44,399 bases of DNA from Caldilineales bacterium (GTDB lineage: Bacteria > Chloroflexota > Anaerolineae > J102), in NCBI GenBank assembly GCA_024102915.1, contig JAGFJG010000196.1, positions 1-44,399 of the forward strand. Direction: 5' to 3'. Below the pieces are notes generated by a model, which searched no databases, was not told the origin of the DNA, and worked only from the letters and a program-made list of their open reading frames with translations. Positions 29,984-39,406 of this stretch are shown here, in pieces. Each line of letters begins with the position of its first letter. The first letter of the stretch is position 1. Made by a program: the position numbers and the translations under genes.

Positions 29984-32900
29984 ATGAAAATCGTCCGCTC
30001 TCTCCGTCTTATAGCTCTTTCCCTGGCGACGCTGGTCGTCCTGGCCGGAACCCCATTCGCCATTCAGGCATTGTCGCCCGATGCCGTTAATGTCGATTGG
30101 AGCAACTTCACGCCTGATCCCGCAGGCTGGGTTGGCTCGTTACCGGTTACATCCACGGTGACTGCCGTCGATGCCGATGGATTCGCCGCCCAGTCATACT
30201 ATCAAATCTCCACAAACGGCGGGGCAAGTTGGTCGGGTTGGATCACCACCGGACTGGTTTCGAGCAACCCTACGACCACCACGCGCCTTCTTACCGCCAC
30301 CAACCTCGCTCTGGGGCAGGGGCTCAATTTCATTCAGTTCCGTGTGATCGACGGCCTGGGCAACACCGGCAACAGCCCGGCTTATCCGATCAATGTCGAC
30401 ACGATAGCGCCGCCTTCACCGATCAATCCACAACCTGACCCGGCCGGCTGGACGAACGCCAACAGTTTCACGGCGACCTGGACTAATCCCATCGATCCCA
30501 CCGGCATCGGCGGCGTATGGTATCGCCTGGACAGCGCACCGATTGCCGACGATGATGGCATCTTTGTCGCTGGCGATGACATTACAACTCTGACAGGCGT
30601 GTCGGTGGGTGCGCATGGCGCACATGATCTGTGGTTGTGGCTGGCCGACAAACTGGGACATGCCGACCATAGCAGCGCCGTCACGGTTAGTCTTCATCTG
30701 GACGTCATCGCCCCGACGGGATTGACCGATGTCACTGTCGCACCCAGCGGTTGGACGAACGTCAATCAATTCGACATGAACTGGATGCCGCCGATCGATG
30801 ATAGCGGCATCGGCGGCGTGCGCCACAAGTTGGGGCCTGCGCCGGGCAATGCCCAGGATGGCGAGTTCTGGCCGGGCGCTACGAATGGCTACGCCGGCTA
30901 TGTCATTCCCGGCAACATTCAGGGAACCCACGACCTGTGGCTGTGGCCGACCGATGGCGCCGGCAATGCCGCCGCCCCCGGCGACGCCGTCTCGGTGACG
31001 TTACGGCTGGACATGACCCCGCCCGGCCCGCCGGTAACCGTGCCGCAGGTGACGCCGAGCGGTTGGCAGACCAGCACGACGACCACCTACACTCTTTCCT
31101 GGACGAATCCGGCGGACCTCAGCGGTATTGCCGGAGCCTGTTACAAGATCGGGGCGCAACCGCAAGCCAATCATGATGGCGTCTGCGTTTCAGGCGACAA
31201 TCTGACCGAGATCACCGGCATCGCTCCCACCACGCCGGGGAAATTTCATCTGTTCCTCTGGCTGGAAGATCAGGCCGGAAATATCAACAAGGATAGCCGC
31301 GGCGTCGCCCTTGACGCGGTGCAATGGGATCCTTCCGCCCCCAGCATCTTTGTCGATGCGACTGGCCCACAGGGTCTTGAGGGATGGTATGTCGGCGATG
31401 TCGATCTCAGCATTATCGCCTCGGACGAGGGTTCCGGGCTGACCGACGTTGAATACAAGTTGGACGAAAATGGATGGGTGAACGGGCGACAACTCAAAGT
31501 TCAGGAAGACGGCGTGCACACCCTGACCGTTCGGGCCAGCGATGTGGCGGGGAACATGACCGAGCTGGGGCCAAATCATTATGGTATCGACACCGTACCC
31601 CCGCAGACGACGGTGGATTTCAGCATCGAGCCGGTCGTGGACAACTGGTTTGGCGGCCCTGTGATCGTCAGCCTGGATTCACAGGATGATACGTCAGGCC
31701 CGGCCTATGTTGAATGGCAGCGTGACGATGGGCCGTGGACTCGACGGCCGACCGCGCCGGTGACGACCGCCGGCCCGCATACCTTGCATTATCGCAGCGC
31801 CGACATCGCGGGCAATGTGGAAGTGACTCGCTCCGTCGCTGTGAACATCGATCTGGAACCGCCCGTGACTTCTTATGTCATCTTGCCGGAAAGCCCCGAT
31901 CAGGGCTGGTACGCCGAGCCTGTGACCGTCACCCTCATCCCTAGCGATGATGGCTCCGGCGTGGTCGATACCTTCTATCGCATCAACAATGGGCAATGGC
32001 AATCCGGCACGGAATTTTATCTCACCGCCAGTGACGAGTACATCATTGATTTTTATTCCGTCGATCGAATCGGCAATGTCGAAGAGACCTTCCGCATCCC
32101 CGGCGGCATCCGCATCGACACCGAAGCGCCGCGGGCTCCCACCCCGGTCGATACTTCGCCTCGCGGCTGGGTTCATGAGAATGATTTTAGACTAACGCTT
32201 GCCCTCCCCCCCGACCTCAGCGGTATTGCCGGGCTTTACCACAAAATCGGTGCTCCTCCCACATCCAACACGGACGGGACATGGCAGGCAGGCAGCACCA
32301 GCGTGTTGCAACATGTACAGGCGCCGAACGAAGGGGAATTCAAGGTCTATGTCTGGTTGCAGGATGCGGCCGGAAACGTAGACTACACGCGATTCGGCGT
32401 GTGGCAAGATGAACTGGCCTTGCATTACGACACTTCGCCCCCACAGACGACGGCCCAATTACAGGGTGCGCCCGGTGACAACGATTGGTTTGTCTCACCC
32501 GTGCAGGTGACGCTGGCCCCCACCGACAGTCTGTCGGGAGTGGCGGAAACGCTGGTCAGCATCGATGGCACGCCGCCAATTGGCGTCACCAGCTTCACAC
32601 TGTCGGTTCCCGACAAACACACACTGCGTTATTACAGCCGCGACGTGGCGGGGAATCAGGAGCCGGAGAATCTGACCACGGTACGCATCGATCCCGACGC
32701 GCCTGACAGCCCCAAGGCGGTATCGCTCAGCCCTCAGGGATGGGGCACAGTCAATAACTTTACTCTGCACTGGACCAATCCGACCGATCTCTCCGGCATC
32801 GCTTCCGGCATGTTCAAAGTCGGGGACGCGCCGTCGAGCGCGAATGACGGCAGTCCCACACCTCCCACCGGTCTGGCCAGCGGGATTACAGCCCCTGGCG

Positions 32901-34231
32901 ACGGATCCTGGGACCTGCACTTCTGGCTGGTGGATCGGGCCGGCAATGCCGACATCGATAGTCGCGTTGTGATGACCGAAGCGGTGAAATTCGACGGCAC
33001 GCCCCCGGCGACCACGGCCCGAATTCTGGAAGGAACGCTCGCCCCCAGCGGGTGGTACATCACGTCGGTGTCCATTGGCCTGACCAGCACGGATTCAGCT
33101 TCCGGCGTCGCCCGTATGCGTTATCGCTTGAACGGCGGCGAATGGATCCAGGCCAGTTCAGTCGCCACCCTGACCTTTGATTCGACAGCGCAATATGCCA
33201 TCGAATATCAGGCTTTCGATGTGGCGGGGAACGCCGAAGCGCCGCAAAACCTGAATGTCAAGATCGATTTGGCGCCCCCATCTCCGCAATTCGTGGCTAT
33301 GGATCGGTATCAACGCCGCAACGCCTTTACGGTTGCTTGGAACGCTTTCGACGAAATCGACGGCAGCGGACTTTACGGTTTCGACATCCAGGTCAAGGAT
33401 GGACGAAATGGATTCTGGACCAATTGGGGCAGCCAGAACGTCCCCGACACTAGCGGCCGCTACTTCGGCAATCCCGGCCATCGCTACTTCTTCCGCCTGC
33501 GCGCCCGTGACCATGCCGGGCATGTATCGCCCTGGGTGGAAATGCCGTGGGGGGTTTACATCGACCGTCTGGCGAATGGCGATTTTGCCGGGGGCAGTTT
33601 TGGCGCCTGGGACAACAAGGGAGTCTTGAAACAAACCGTGATCGAGACTGAGGATGGATCGGGAGCAAGCGTCTATGCCGCCCAATTGGGTTCGCCGGAC
33701 TATGGCCCCAATGTCCCCGGTATGGATATCCCCGAAGGCAGCACGGGCGATGTGCCGATCGGCAGCGGCTACATTCGCCAGACCATTCGCATTCCCGGCG
33801 CCGACGTGCTGGACAGGCCCACCCTGACGCTCTGGTACCGGATTTTTACCTACGATACGAAGTTTGGTGAAAACCAACAGCAATGGTTCGACACGCTTGA
33901 TGTGCGCGTTTTTGGCGAAAATGGCGATCTATTGCTGCTCAGGGAGGGGCTGCCCTACGAAGAATGGGTCGAAGGCGAGTTGGCCGATCTGGGCTGGCGT
34001 TACGCTCATTTCGAATTGCCTGAGTCGTGGAAGGGCGAAGTGGCGACCGTCAGTATCGAGAACTGGAATCGCATTGATGGACGTCTTAATACCTGGAGCC
34101 AGATCAGCGATGTGCGCGTGTGGGAGCCTTATCGCACCTACCTGCCGCAGATCACCGGCGGCTCCGCCATCGCCGCGCAACAACAATCCGCCGAACCACC
34201 CGTCAAAAAACCTTCGAGCGGCTTGCGCTAG
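29984..34231 (+). CDS. Giant secreted repeat protein with alternating beta-sandwich repeats
   Basis: A 1415-residue exported protein. The signal peptide begins MKIVRSLRLIALSLATLVVL at the ATG at 29984. A first beta domain (36-143) is followed by two kinds of repeat. Type A, about 100 residues with P-x-GW at the start, W-x-N/P-x-D-x-SGI, a K/R-hG pair and HDLWLWL...AGN near the end, occurs at about 145, 246, 349, 717 and 908. Type B, about 88 residues with W-[FY]-x-x-P-V-x-V, SG, and LxYRSxDxAGN, like OmpL47 repeats, occurs at about 455, 542, 628, 821 and 1009. An Fn3-like domain (1099-1199) and a jelly-roll-like module (1200-1385) follow. EPYRTYLPQ lies 25 residues before a basic C-terminus. 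Probably a surface or sheath component; no catalytic domain is seen. Confidence 0.8.
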   Translation: MKIVRSLRLIALSLATLVVLAGTPFAIQALSPDAVNVDWSNFTPDPAGWVGSLPVTSTVTAVDADGFAAQSYYQISTNGGASWSGWITTGLVSSNPTTTTRLLTATNLALGQGLNFIQFRVIDGLGNTGNSPAYPINVDTIAPPSPINPQPDPAGWTNANSFTATWTNPIDPTGIGGVWYRLDSAPIADDDGIFVAGDDITTLTGVSVGAHGAHDLWLWLADKLGHADHSSAVTVSLHLDVIAPTGLTDVTVAPSGWTNVNQFDMNWMPPIDDSGIGGVRHKLGPAPGNAQDGEFWPGATNGYAGYVIPGNIQGTHDLWLWPTDGAGNAAAPGDAVSVTLRLDMTPPGPPVTVPQVTPSGWQTSTTTTYTLSWTNPADLSGIAGACYKIGAQPQANHDGVCVSGDNLTEITGIAPTTPGKFHLFLWLEDQAGNINKDSRGVALDAVQWDPSAPSIFVDATGPQGLEGWYVGDVDLSIIASDEGSGLTDVEYKLDENGWVNGRQLKVQEDGVHTLTVRASDVAGNMTELGPNHYGIDTVPPQTTVDFSIEPVVDNWFGGPVIVSLDSQDDTSGPAYVEWQRDDGPWTRRPTAPVTTAGPHTLHYRSADIAGNVEVTRSVAVNIDLEPPVTSYVILPESPDQGWYAEPVTVTLIPSDDGSGVVDTFYRINNGQWQSGTEFYLTASDEYIIDFYSVDRIGNVEETFRIPGGIRIDTEAPRAPTPVDTSPRGWVHENDFRLTLALPPDLSGIAGLYHKIGAPPTSNTDGTWQAGSTSVLQHVQAPNEGEFKVYVWLQDAAGNVDYTRFGVWQDELALHYDTSPPQTTAQLQGAPGDNDWFVSPVQVTLAPTDSLSGVAETLVSIDGTPPIGVTSFTLSVPDKHTLRYYSRDVAGNQEPENLTTVRIDPDAPDSPKAVSLSPQGWGTVNNFTLHWTNPTDLSGIASGMFKVGDAPSSANDGSPTPPTGLASGITAPGDGSWDLHFWLVDRAGNADIDSRVVMTEAVKFDGTPPATTARILEGTLAPSGWYITSVSIGLTSTDSASGVARMRYRLNGGEWIQASSVATLTFDSTAQYAIEYQAFDVAGNAEAPQNLNVKIDLAPPSPQFVAMDRYQRRNAFTVAWNAFDEIDGSGLYGFDIQVKDGRNGFWTNWGSQNVPDTSGRYFGNPGHRYFFRLRARDHAGHVSPWVEMPWGVYIDRLANGDFAGGSFGAWDNKGVLKQTVIETEDGSGASVYAAQLGSPDYGPNVPGMDIPEGSTGDVPIGSGYIRQTIRIPGADVLDRPTLTLWYRIFTYDTKFGENQQQWFDTLDVRVFGENGDLLLLREGLPYEEWVEGELADLGWRYAHFELPESWKGEVATVSIENWNRIDGRLNTWSQISDVRVWEPYRTYLPQITGGSAIAAQQQSAEPPVKKPSSGLR

Positions 34232-34260
34232 CAATCTTCAACGACTAAACTTGCTTCCGC

Positions 34261-35784
34261 ATGACATCTCCTCATCCGCCCATCGACTCCGAGTCATCGG
34301 TTTCGTCTCGTGCGCAGTCGGCCAAGACGGATAAAGCGACCGAAGTAACCCGCACGCCCACCAACGGCGTCGAAGCCGAGGAACTGTATGCCGAGGGCAT
34401 GGCCTATTATCAGCGCCGCCTTTGGCGACAGGCGCTGGAGGCCTTTGAGCGTCTGCGCGCTTCTCAGCCGCAAAGACAGGATGTCGCCGCCCTGATCGAC
34501 GAGATCAATTGGTTCATCCAATTGGAGGAGATGGCGCCTGAACATCGTCGCCAGGCGGAGGGGGCGGGTTCGACCACCGGGCGTCTGCGTTGGCTGCCCT
34601 GGCTCTTCAGTCTGTTTGTTCTGGTTGGGGCGGTCGTCCTCGTCCTCGCCCTGGCCGGAGATCGAATTCTGCAATTGCCGGGGCGAGGACCCGATCCGGG
34701 ATTGGTCGAGCTCTATAACGAGGGGCAATCGCAACTTGCCATCGGCAATTATGATGGCGCTATCAGCGCATTCGAACGGATCATCGCCCTCGATGCTGGC
34801 GACATCGGCGCAAAGTCGGGCTTGGAGCAGGCGCAGTGGCTGAGGGGTCTGGCAGCCGAATATAGCGCCGCCAGGGAAGCCATCGACCGCAAAGAATGGC
34901 GGACAGCCAAAACCCATTTGCAGGCGATCATGAACGAGCATTCCACGTACGAGGATGTTGACCAGTTGCTCGACTTCGTGTCGCGCCAGCAAGAATTGGC
35001 GGATTTATTCGCAGCCGCTGGCGCCGCCTATGACGCCAATGAATGGGGTGAGGCGATCCGATTGATCGAGATGCTGAACGATCAAGACCCAACCTATCGG
35101 GCCGATGTCACTCAGGAATATCTGTTCGTGGCCTATCTGGAAGAAGGAGAGGATCTGGTCAATACGCCGGGCGGCGAGTTGAGCGCCGTGCGTGAGGCAA
35201 TCCGCCACTTCAATGCTGCGCTCACCATCCATCCCGACAACAAGCGTGCCGCGGAAGACCGTCGTGTGGCCAGCCTTTACGAGGATGGATTGCTGGCGGC
35301 GCAGCGAGACGATTGGGATACGGTGGCCGACAATCTTGAGCCCGTATACCAACAAGATGCCGGATACGGCGGCGGCAATGTCGGTTGCGTTTTGCACCGC
35401 GCTTATCTGGCGTTGGCGAATCGTGAGATGACCACGCGCAGCTATCAGACTGCGCTGAATTATGCCGAAGCGGCCTATGCGATCAACCTGCCCTGCAGCG
35501 ATCTCGCCGCCGCCGACAATATTCGCAACGCGGTGTTATTGGCGTTGGCGACCGCCACGCCCACCAGTACGGCCACGGCCACAGCCACGACCACGCCATT
35601 GCCGACCGCCACGCCGACCTTTACGCCGCTGCCGACCGCCACGTCGACGCCCACTTTGCCGCCCACCAATACCCCCCTGCCGCCGCCGCCGACCGATACG
35701 CCAAAACCCCCGCCCCCGCCCACCAATACACCCCCGCCGCCAACGGCCACGCCAATCCCGCCCACACCCACACCATATCGCTAA
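34261..35784 (+). CDS. Membrane-anchored TPR-repeat protein with Pro/Thr tail
   Basis: A 507-residue protein. Residues 35-80 hold one cytoplasmic TPR-like unit (AEELYAEGMAYYQRRLWRQA), a membrane helix lies at 113-136 (WLFSLFVLVGAVVLVLALAG), and residues 145-430 hold several TPR units (YNEGQSQLAIGNYDGAISAF, YSAAREAIDRKEWRTAKTHL, AAGAAYDANEWGEAIRLIEM and others) outside the membrane. The last 75 residues are a Pro/Thr tail ending TPTPYR. With no signal peptide, it is a type II or III anchored scaffold with the tail exported. The next ATG follows its stop after 2 nt. It is part of a run with the beta-propeller and histidine kinase genes and may act as their partner (inference). Confidence 0.82.
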   Translation: MTSPHPPIDSESSVSSRAQSAKTDKATEVTRTPTNGVEAEELYAEGMAYYQRRLWRQALEAFERLRASQPQRQDVAALIDEINWFIQLEEMAPEHRRQAEGAGSTTGRLRWLPWLFSLFVLVGAVVLVLALAGDRILQLPGRGPDPGLVELYNEGQSQLAIGNYDGAISAFERIIALDAGDIGAKSGLEQAQWLRGLAAEYSAAREAIDRKEWRTAKTHLQAIMNEHSTYEDVDQLLDFVSRQQELADLFAAAGAAYDANEWGEAIRLIEMLNDQDPTYRADVTQEYLFVAYLEEGEDLVNTPGGELSAVREAIRHFNAALTIHPDNKRAAEDRRVASLYEDGLLAAQRDDWDTVADNLEPVYQQDAGYGGGNVGCVLHRAYLALANREMTTRSYQTALNYAEAAYAINLPCSDLAAADNIRNAVLLALATATPTSTATATATTTPLPTATPTFTPLPTATSTPTLPPTNTPLPPPPTDTPKPPPPPTNTPPPPTATPIPPTPTPYR

Positions 35785-35786
35785 CC

Positions 35787-37154
35787 ATGGCTGGGCAAAT
35801 GTCACGAGAGATATGGCAGCGACGACCGCATCGCTGGCTGGCGTGGTTGGCCGGAATAGCGGTTTTCGCCGCGCCGTTGCTGTTGTGGAACAGGGTCCCG
35901 ATCACAGAGGCCAACGCCTGGCAGGCGACCAGCGGTCAAATCGATGCACCGGCGGGTGTGGCTTTTGCCAGTGATCAGGGTCTAACCACCCTTTATCGTT
36001 GGTCGGATTCCGGTTTGAAACGCAGTGTGGATGGAGGCCATACCTGGGTAAAGGTCGGCGGGAAGCTGCCGGTCAATCAACTGGGCAGCCTCGAAATCGT
36101 GGCGCTCGCCGTTGGCCCTGGCCGTACTCTCTTTGTTTTGGCCGGGGACGCCGATGATCAGGTGCTCTATCGCTCTACGGACAGCGGCAGCACATTCGAG
36201 CAGGTCTATCGCTCCGGCATTGCCGCAACCGGCCAGTTGGCGACCATCGTCACATCCGACAAAGCTTCCGTCGCCGTTTCTGCCGGCGATACCATTGTCA
36301 TCAGCGCCGATTATGGCGTGACCTGGGAAGAGTCCCTGATGCCGGGCAAAGTGACGGCGCTGGCGGGCGGCAAAACCCTTTGGGCGGGCGGCGAAGGTTG
36401 GGTGAGCGAGCGACAGGTGGATAGTTCGTGGCGTGATTACCTCCTGCCCCAGGGCGTCGTCCCCGAAAGAATCGTCATCTCGAAAAGCAATCCAAACTCG
36501 CACTTCGTCGTCCACCAAGACGGCCTTCTCCGCAGCGACGCAACTGGTCAGTCATGGCAGCCCGTGTCCATCCCCACCAACGACGCTATCACCGCCCTGA
36601 TCATCGATCCAGCCGTGTGGCAAACAGTATTTCTGGGCGATGTCAGTGGTCGGGTTTGGCGGAGCGACGACGCCGGAGAAAGCTGGGCGCCGTTAGCAAG
36701 GCCGGGCGTCGGCGCCATCGTGGCGCTTTTCCTGACGGAGGATAACCGAGATCGCCTTTATGCCGCCTCCGGTTTCGACCTGTTCTGGCTGCCGCAGACG
36801 CCTCTGCTGCCGACGCCGACTTTCACCCCGACCCCTAGCGCCACGCCCACACGGACTCCCACCCCCACACGCACCCCGACCGATACGCCGACGGCTACCA
36901 GCACCCCCAGCCCCACCTTCACGCCCACATCCAGCCTGACCCCGACATTCACGCCCAGTCTCACAGCGCCCCCCCGGCCGATTAACCGCGTGATAGCGCC
37001 CACTGCCACCGCCACCGCAGTCCCGCGCACCCCCGCAGCTACAAAACTTCCTGCTTATTCTCCCGACCAGAAGCCCAACGCAACAGCCACACCGGCTGCG
37101 ACCCCCACGCCAGAACCGCCGACGCCCATTCCCACCGCCACCAGCTATCGCTAA
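35787..37154 (+). CDS. Membrane-anchored BNR/Ycf48-like beta-propeller with Pro/Thr tail
   Basis: A 455-residue protein. A membrane anchor (WLAWLAGIAVFAAPLLLW) follows a short basic N-terminus. Residues 45-330 hold BNR-type blades (SVDGGHTWVKVG, STDSGSTFEQVY, SADYGVTWEES, SDATGQSWQPV, SDDAGESWAPL), a sialidase/VPS10-like propeller without recognisable catalytic residues. The C-terminal 120 residues are a Pro/Thr linker-like tail ending PTATSYR. Translation is coupled: 2 nt separate the preceding stop from this ATG, and its own stop is followed by the kinase ATG in the same way. It is probably a sensor-side binding partner on the cell surface; the ligand is unknown. Confidence 0.8.
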   Translation: MAGQMSREIWQRRPHRWLAWLAGIAVFAAPLLLWNRVPITEANAWQATSGQIDAPAGVAFASDQGLTTLYRWSDSGLKRSVDGGHTWVKVGGKLPVNQLGSLEIVALAVGPGRTLFVLAGDADDQVLYRSTDSGSTFEQVYRSGIAATGQLATIVTSDKASVAVSAGDTIVISADYGVTWEESLMPGKVTALAGGKTLWAGGEGWVSERQVDSSWRDYLLPQGVVPERIVISKSNPNSHFVVHQDGLLRSDATGQSWQPVSIPTNDAITALIIDPAVWQTVFLGDVSGRVWRSDDAGESWAPLARPGVGAIVALFLTEDNRDRLYAASGFDLFWLPQTPLLPTPTFTPTPSATPTRTPTPTRTPTDTPTATSTPSPTFTPTSSLTPTFTPSLTAPPRPINRVIAPTATATAVPRTPAATKLPAYSPDQKPNATATPAATPTPEPPTPIPTATSYR

Positions 37155-37156
37155 CC

Positions 37157-39367
37157 ATGACCATCCGTCCCGGCTCCTCAGCGACCGAGCCCATCCACCC
37201 CCTGCTTTTGCTGGAAAAAGCCCTGCTGATTCTGGCATTTGTCCTGGGGCTGTGGCTCGCTGGCACGCGCACATGGGGATTTCAACTTACTCTGCTGGGC
37301 GTTTATCTCGTTCTCAGTGCGGCGACGTTGGTTGCCCTCCGCCAGCTCTCAAAGCCGTCGCTGGCACTTTACTGCGCCAGCTATTTGCTCGACTTAGGGT
37401 TGCTACTGTACTTGATCCGCGGCAGCGGCGGGCTCGCATCCCCTTTCTGGCCTCTCCTGGCTTTACAGGCATTCCTGCCGGCCTTGTACCTGCCCTGGCC
37501 ATACCTGACCTGGATCGGCGCTTTTGGCAGCGGGCTGCTCTATATTCTGTTGCTGTGGTCGAGCACTGGCAGCCTGGCCTTCCTGGTCAACCCCATGTTT
37601 CTGGGCCGCTATCTCGTGCTTTTTATTACCGCCATCCTCGCCGCCGTCACCGCCGAGTCTGTGCAACAGGCGAGGACTCGCGAACAGGCGCTGCAGCAAA
37701 CGCTGGCCACCCGCGAAGCTGATATCGACGCGCAGGCGCAACGTTTGCAGCGCACTGCCGCCGACCTGGGCGACCGGGTCTTGCAGTTGCGTTCATTGCA
37801 GGAAGTTGCCCGCACCCTCGCCGCTACACCCGATTTGCCTGAAACCCTGCAAGTGCTGGTTGATCGGCTGGCAGTCATGGCGGGGGCGCAATACGCCGCC
37901 ATTGCCCTGATCGATGGCGACGAGACGCGCCTGCGCGGGGTGGCGGCATCCGGGCCGGACGCCGCTGCCATCCGTGACTTCGCCGTTGATTTGGCTAAGG
38001 ATATGCAGGCTGCCAGTCTGTTGGCCGCGGCCAATGTGATCTCCAGCCGGGACACGGATTTCCTGGGCTTCGAGCAATTGCAATCGCTCTGGCGCATGGA
38101 CCAATTCCTGTGCCTGCCGCTGGTCTTGCGCGGACGCCCTCTCGGCGCACTCTATCTGGCCGACAGCAGCCGTGATTTCGACACCGAACGTCAACGCCAA
38201 TTGCTCGGCTCCTTCTCCTATTTTGCTGCCGCCGCCGTCGAGAATGCTCAGCTATTCCAGGCGGTCGCCGATAAAAGCCGCGAGCTGGAAGCGATTCTGG
38301 CCGGCATCGGCGATGGCGTGATCGTCGTCGATGCCGATCTAAATCTGGTGCTGATGAACCCGGTGGCAGCCTCGATTTTCGCGCTGGACGCAGCGCCGCC
38401 CACTGGATTGCCGGTACAGATGTTCGTCGGCAACGAGGGTTTCCTCGACCTGCTGGCGCGGGTGAAACAGGAGCCTTACCAGGCGCTTTCCCTGGAGATC
38501 GAAGCCGGTCAGCCCGGCGGCGGCAGTCAGCCGACCTACCAGGGCCTGGCCGCGCCGCTGGTCGTCAACGGCTCATTGCAGGGCATTGCCACCGTACTGC
38601 GCGACATCACCGGCCAGAAAGAATTGGAGCGGATGAAATCCAATTTTCTCTCGGTGGTTTCGCACGAACTGAAAACGCCACTGCACTCGATCAAGGGCTT
38701 TGTCGACATCATTCTCATGGGCAGGACCGGCCCTGTCACTGATATCCAGAGCGATTTCTTGGAAACGGTGAAGCAGCAAACCGACCATTTGCAGCGCATG
38801 ATCGATGACTTGCTGGAATTCTCCCGGCTGGAATCAGGGCGAGTGGCGCTGCGTTTACAACCCACCGACATCCCCGTCGTGATCGAGGCCGTCGTCGACA
38901 AATTGACGCCGCTGGCCGAGACAGCCGAAGTCATCCTCATCAACCAGACGCCCGACGACATGCCCACCATCTCCGCCGACCCCTGGCGATTGGAGCAGGT
39001 GGTGACCAATCTCGTGGACAATGCCATCAAATTCACGCCGATTCGGGGCACGGTCACCATCGTCGCCGCCGACCGCGCGGATGAGATCGAGGTGCGGGTG
39101 CAGGATACTGGCATCGGCATCCCCGCCGCTGAGGTCGAGCGCGTATTCGACCGCTTCTATCAGGTCGATGGCGGCGCCAATCGCCTGTACAAAGGCACCG
39201 GCCTGGGCCTGACCATCTGTCGCCACATCGTCGAGCATCATGGCGGGCGCATCTGGGCCGAGAGCGCGCCGGGCGAGGGCGCTGTCTTCGCTTTCACCAT
39301 CTCAAAGCACTTGCAGCCTGCGGAAGTTGGTAGGTTGGATTTTACGACATTGCCGCAAGAGCAATAA
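37157..39367 (+). CDS. Membrane sensor histidine kinase (6TM-GAF-PAS-HisKA-HATPase)
   Basis: A 736-residue kinase. Residues 15-175 hold about six membrane helices, 175-215 a coiled coil, 217-370 a GAF domain (ARTLAATPDLPETLQVLVDR to FSYFAAAAVENAQLF), and 372-490 a PAS domain (AILAGIGDGVIVVDADLNLV). HisKA has the H-box SHELKTPLHS (H503). HATPase_c carries N-box NLVDNAIKFTP, G1 DTGIGIP and G2 GTGLGLTICRHIVEHHGG. The outer loops are short, so the signal may come from inside, from within the membrane, or from the two anchored proteins encoded just upstream. The ATG is 2 nt after the preceding stop. The OmpR-type regulator at 29099 is the likely partner. Confidence 0.92.
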   Translation: MTIRPGSSATEPIHPLLLLEKALLILAFVLGLWLAGTRTWGFQLTLLGVYLVLSAATLVALRQLSKPSLALYCASYLLDLGLLLYLIRGSGGLASPFWPLLALQAFLPALYLPWPYLTWIGAFGSGLLYILLLWSSTGSLAFLVNPMFLGRYLVLFITAILAAVTAESVQQARTREQALQQTLATREADIDAQAQRLQRTAADLGDRVLQLRSLQEVARTLAATPDLPETLQVLVDRLAVMAGAQYAAIALIDGDETRLRGVAASGPDAAAIRDFAVDLAKDMQAASLLAAANVISSRDTDFLGFEQLQSLWRMDQFLCLPLVLRGRPLGALYLADSSRDFDTERQRQLLGSFSYFAAAAVENAQLFQAVADKSRELEAILAGIGDGVIVVDADLNLVLMNPVAASIFALDAAPPTGLPVQMFVGNEGFLDLLARVKQEPYQALSLEIEAGQPGGGSQPTYQGLAAPLVVNGSLQGIATVLRDITGQKELERMKSNFLSVVSHELKTPLHSIKGFVDIILMGRTGPVTDIQSDFLETVKQQTDHLQRMIDDLLEFSRLESGRVALRLQPTDIPVVIEAVVDKLTPLAETAEVILINQTPDDMPTISADPWRLEQVVTNLVDNAIKFTPIRGTVTIVAADRADEIEVRVQDTGIGIPAAEVERVFDRFYQVDGGANRLYKGTGLGLTICRHIVEHHGGRIWAESAPGEGAVFAFTISKHLQPAEVGRLDFTTLPQEQ

Positions 39368-39376
39368 AGTGGATTA

Positions 39377-39397
39377 AGTAATCAGTATTCAGTAATC
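39377..39397. repeat. Three tandem 7-nt units before the GT2 gene
   Basis: AGTAATC, AGTATTC, AGTAATC. The repeat fills the space where the GT2 ribosome-binding site would be expected, 10 nt before its GTG start. Confidence 0.75.
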
Positions 39398-39406
39398 GGT
39401 GTTTTC

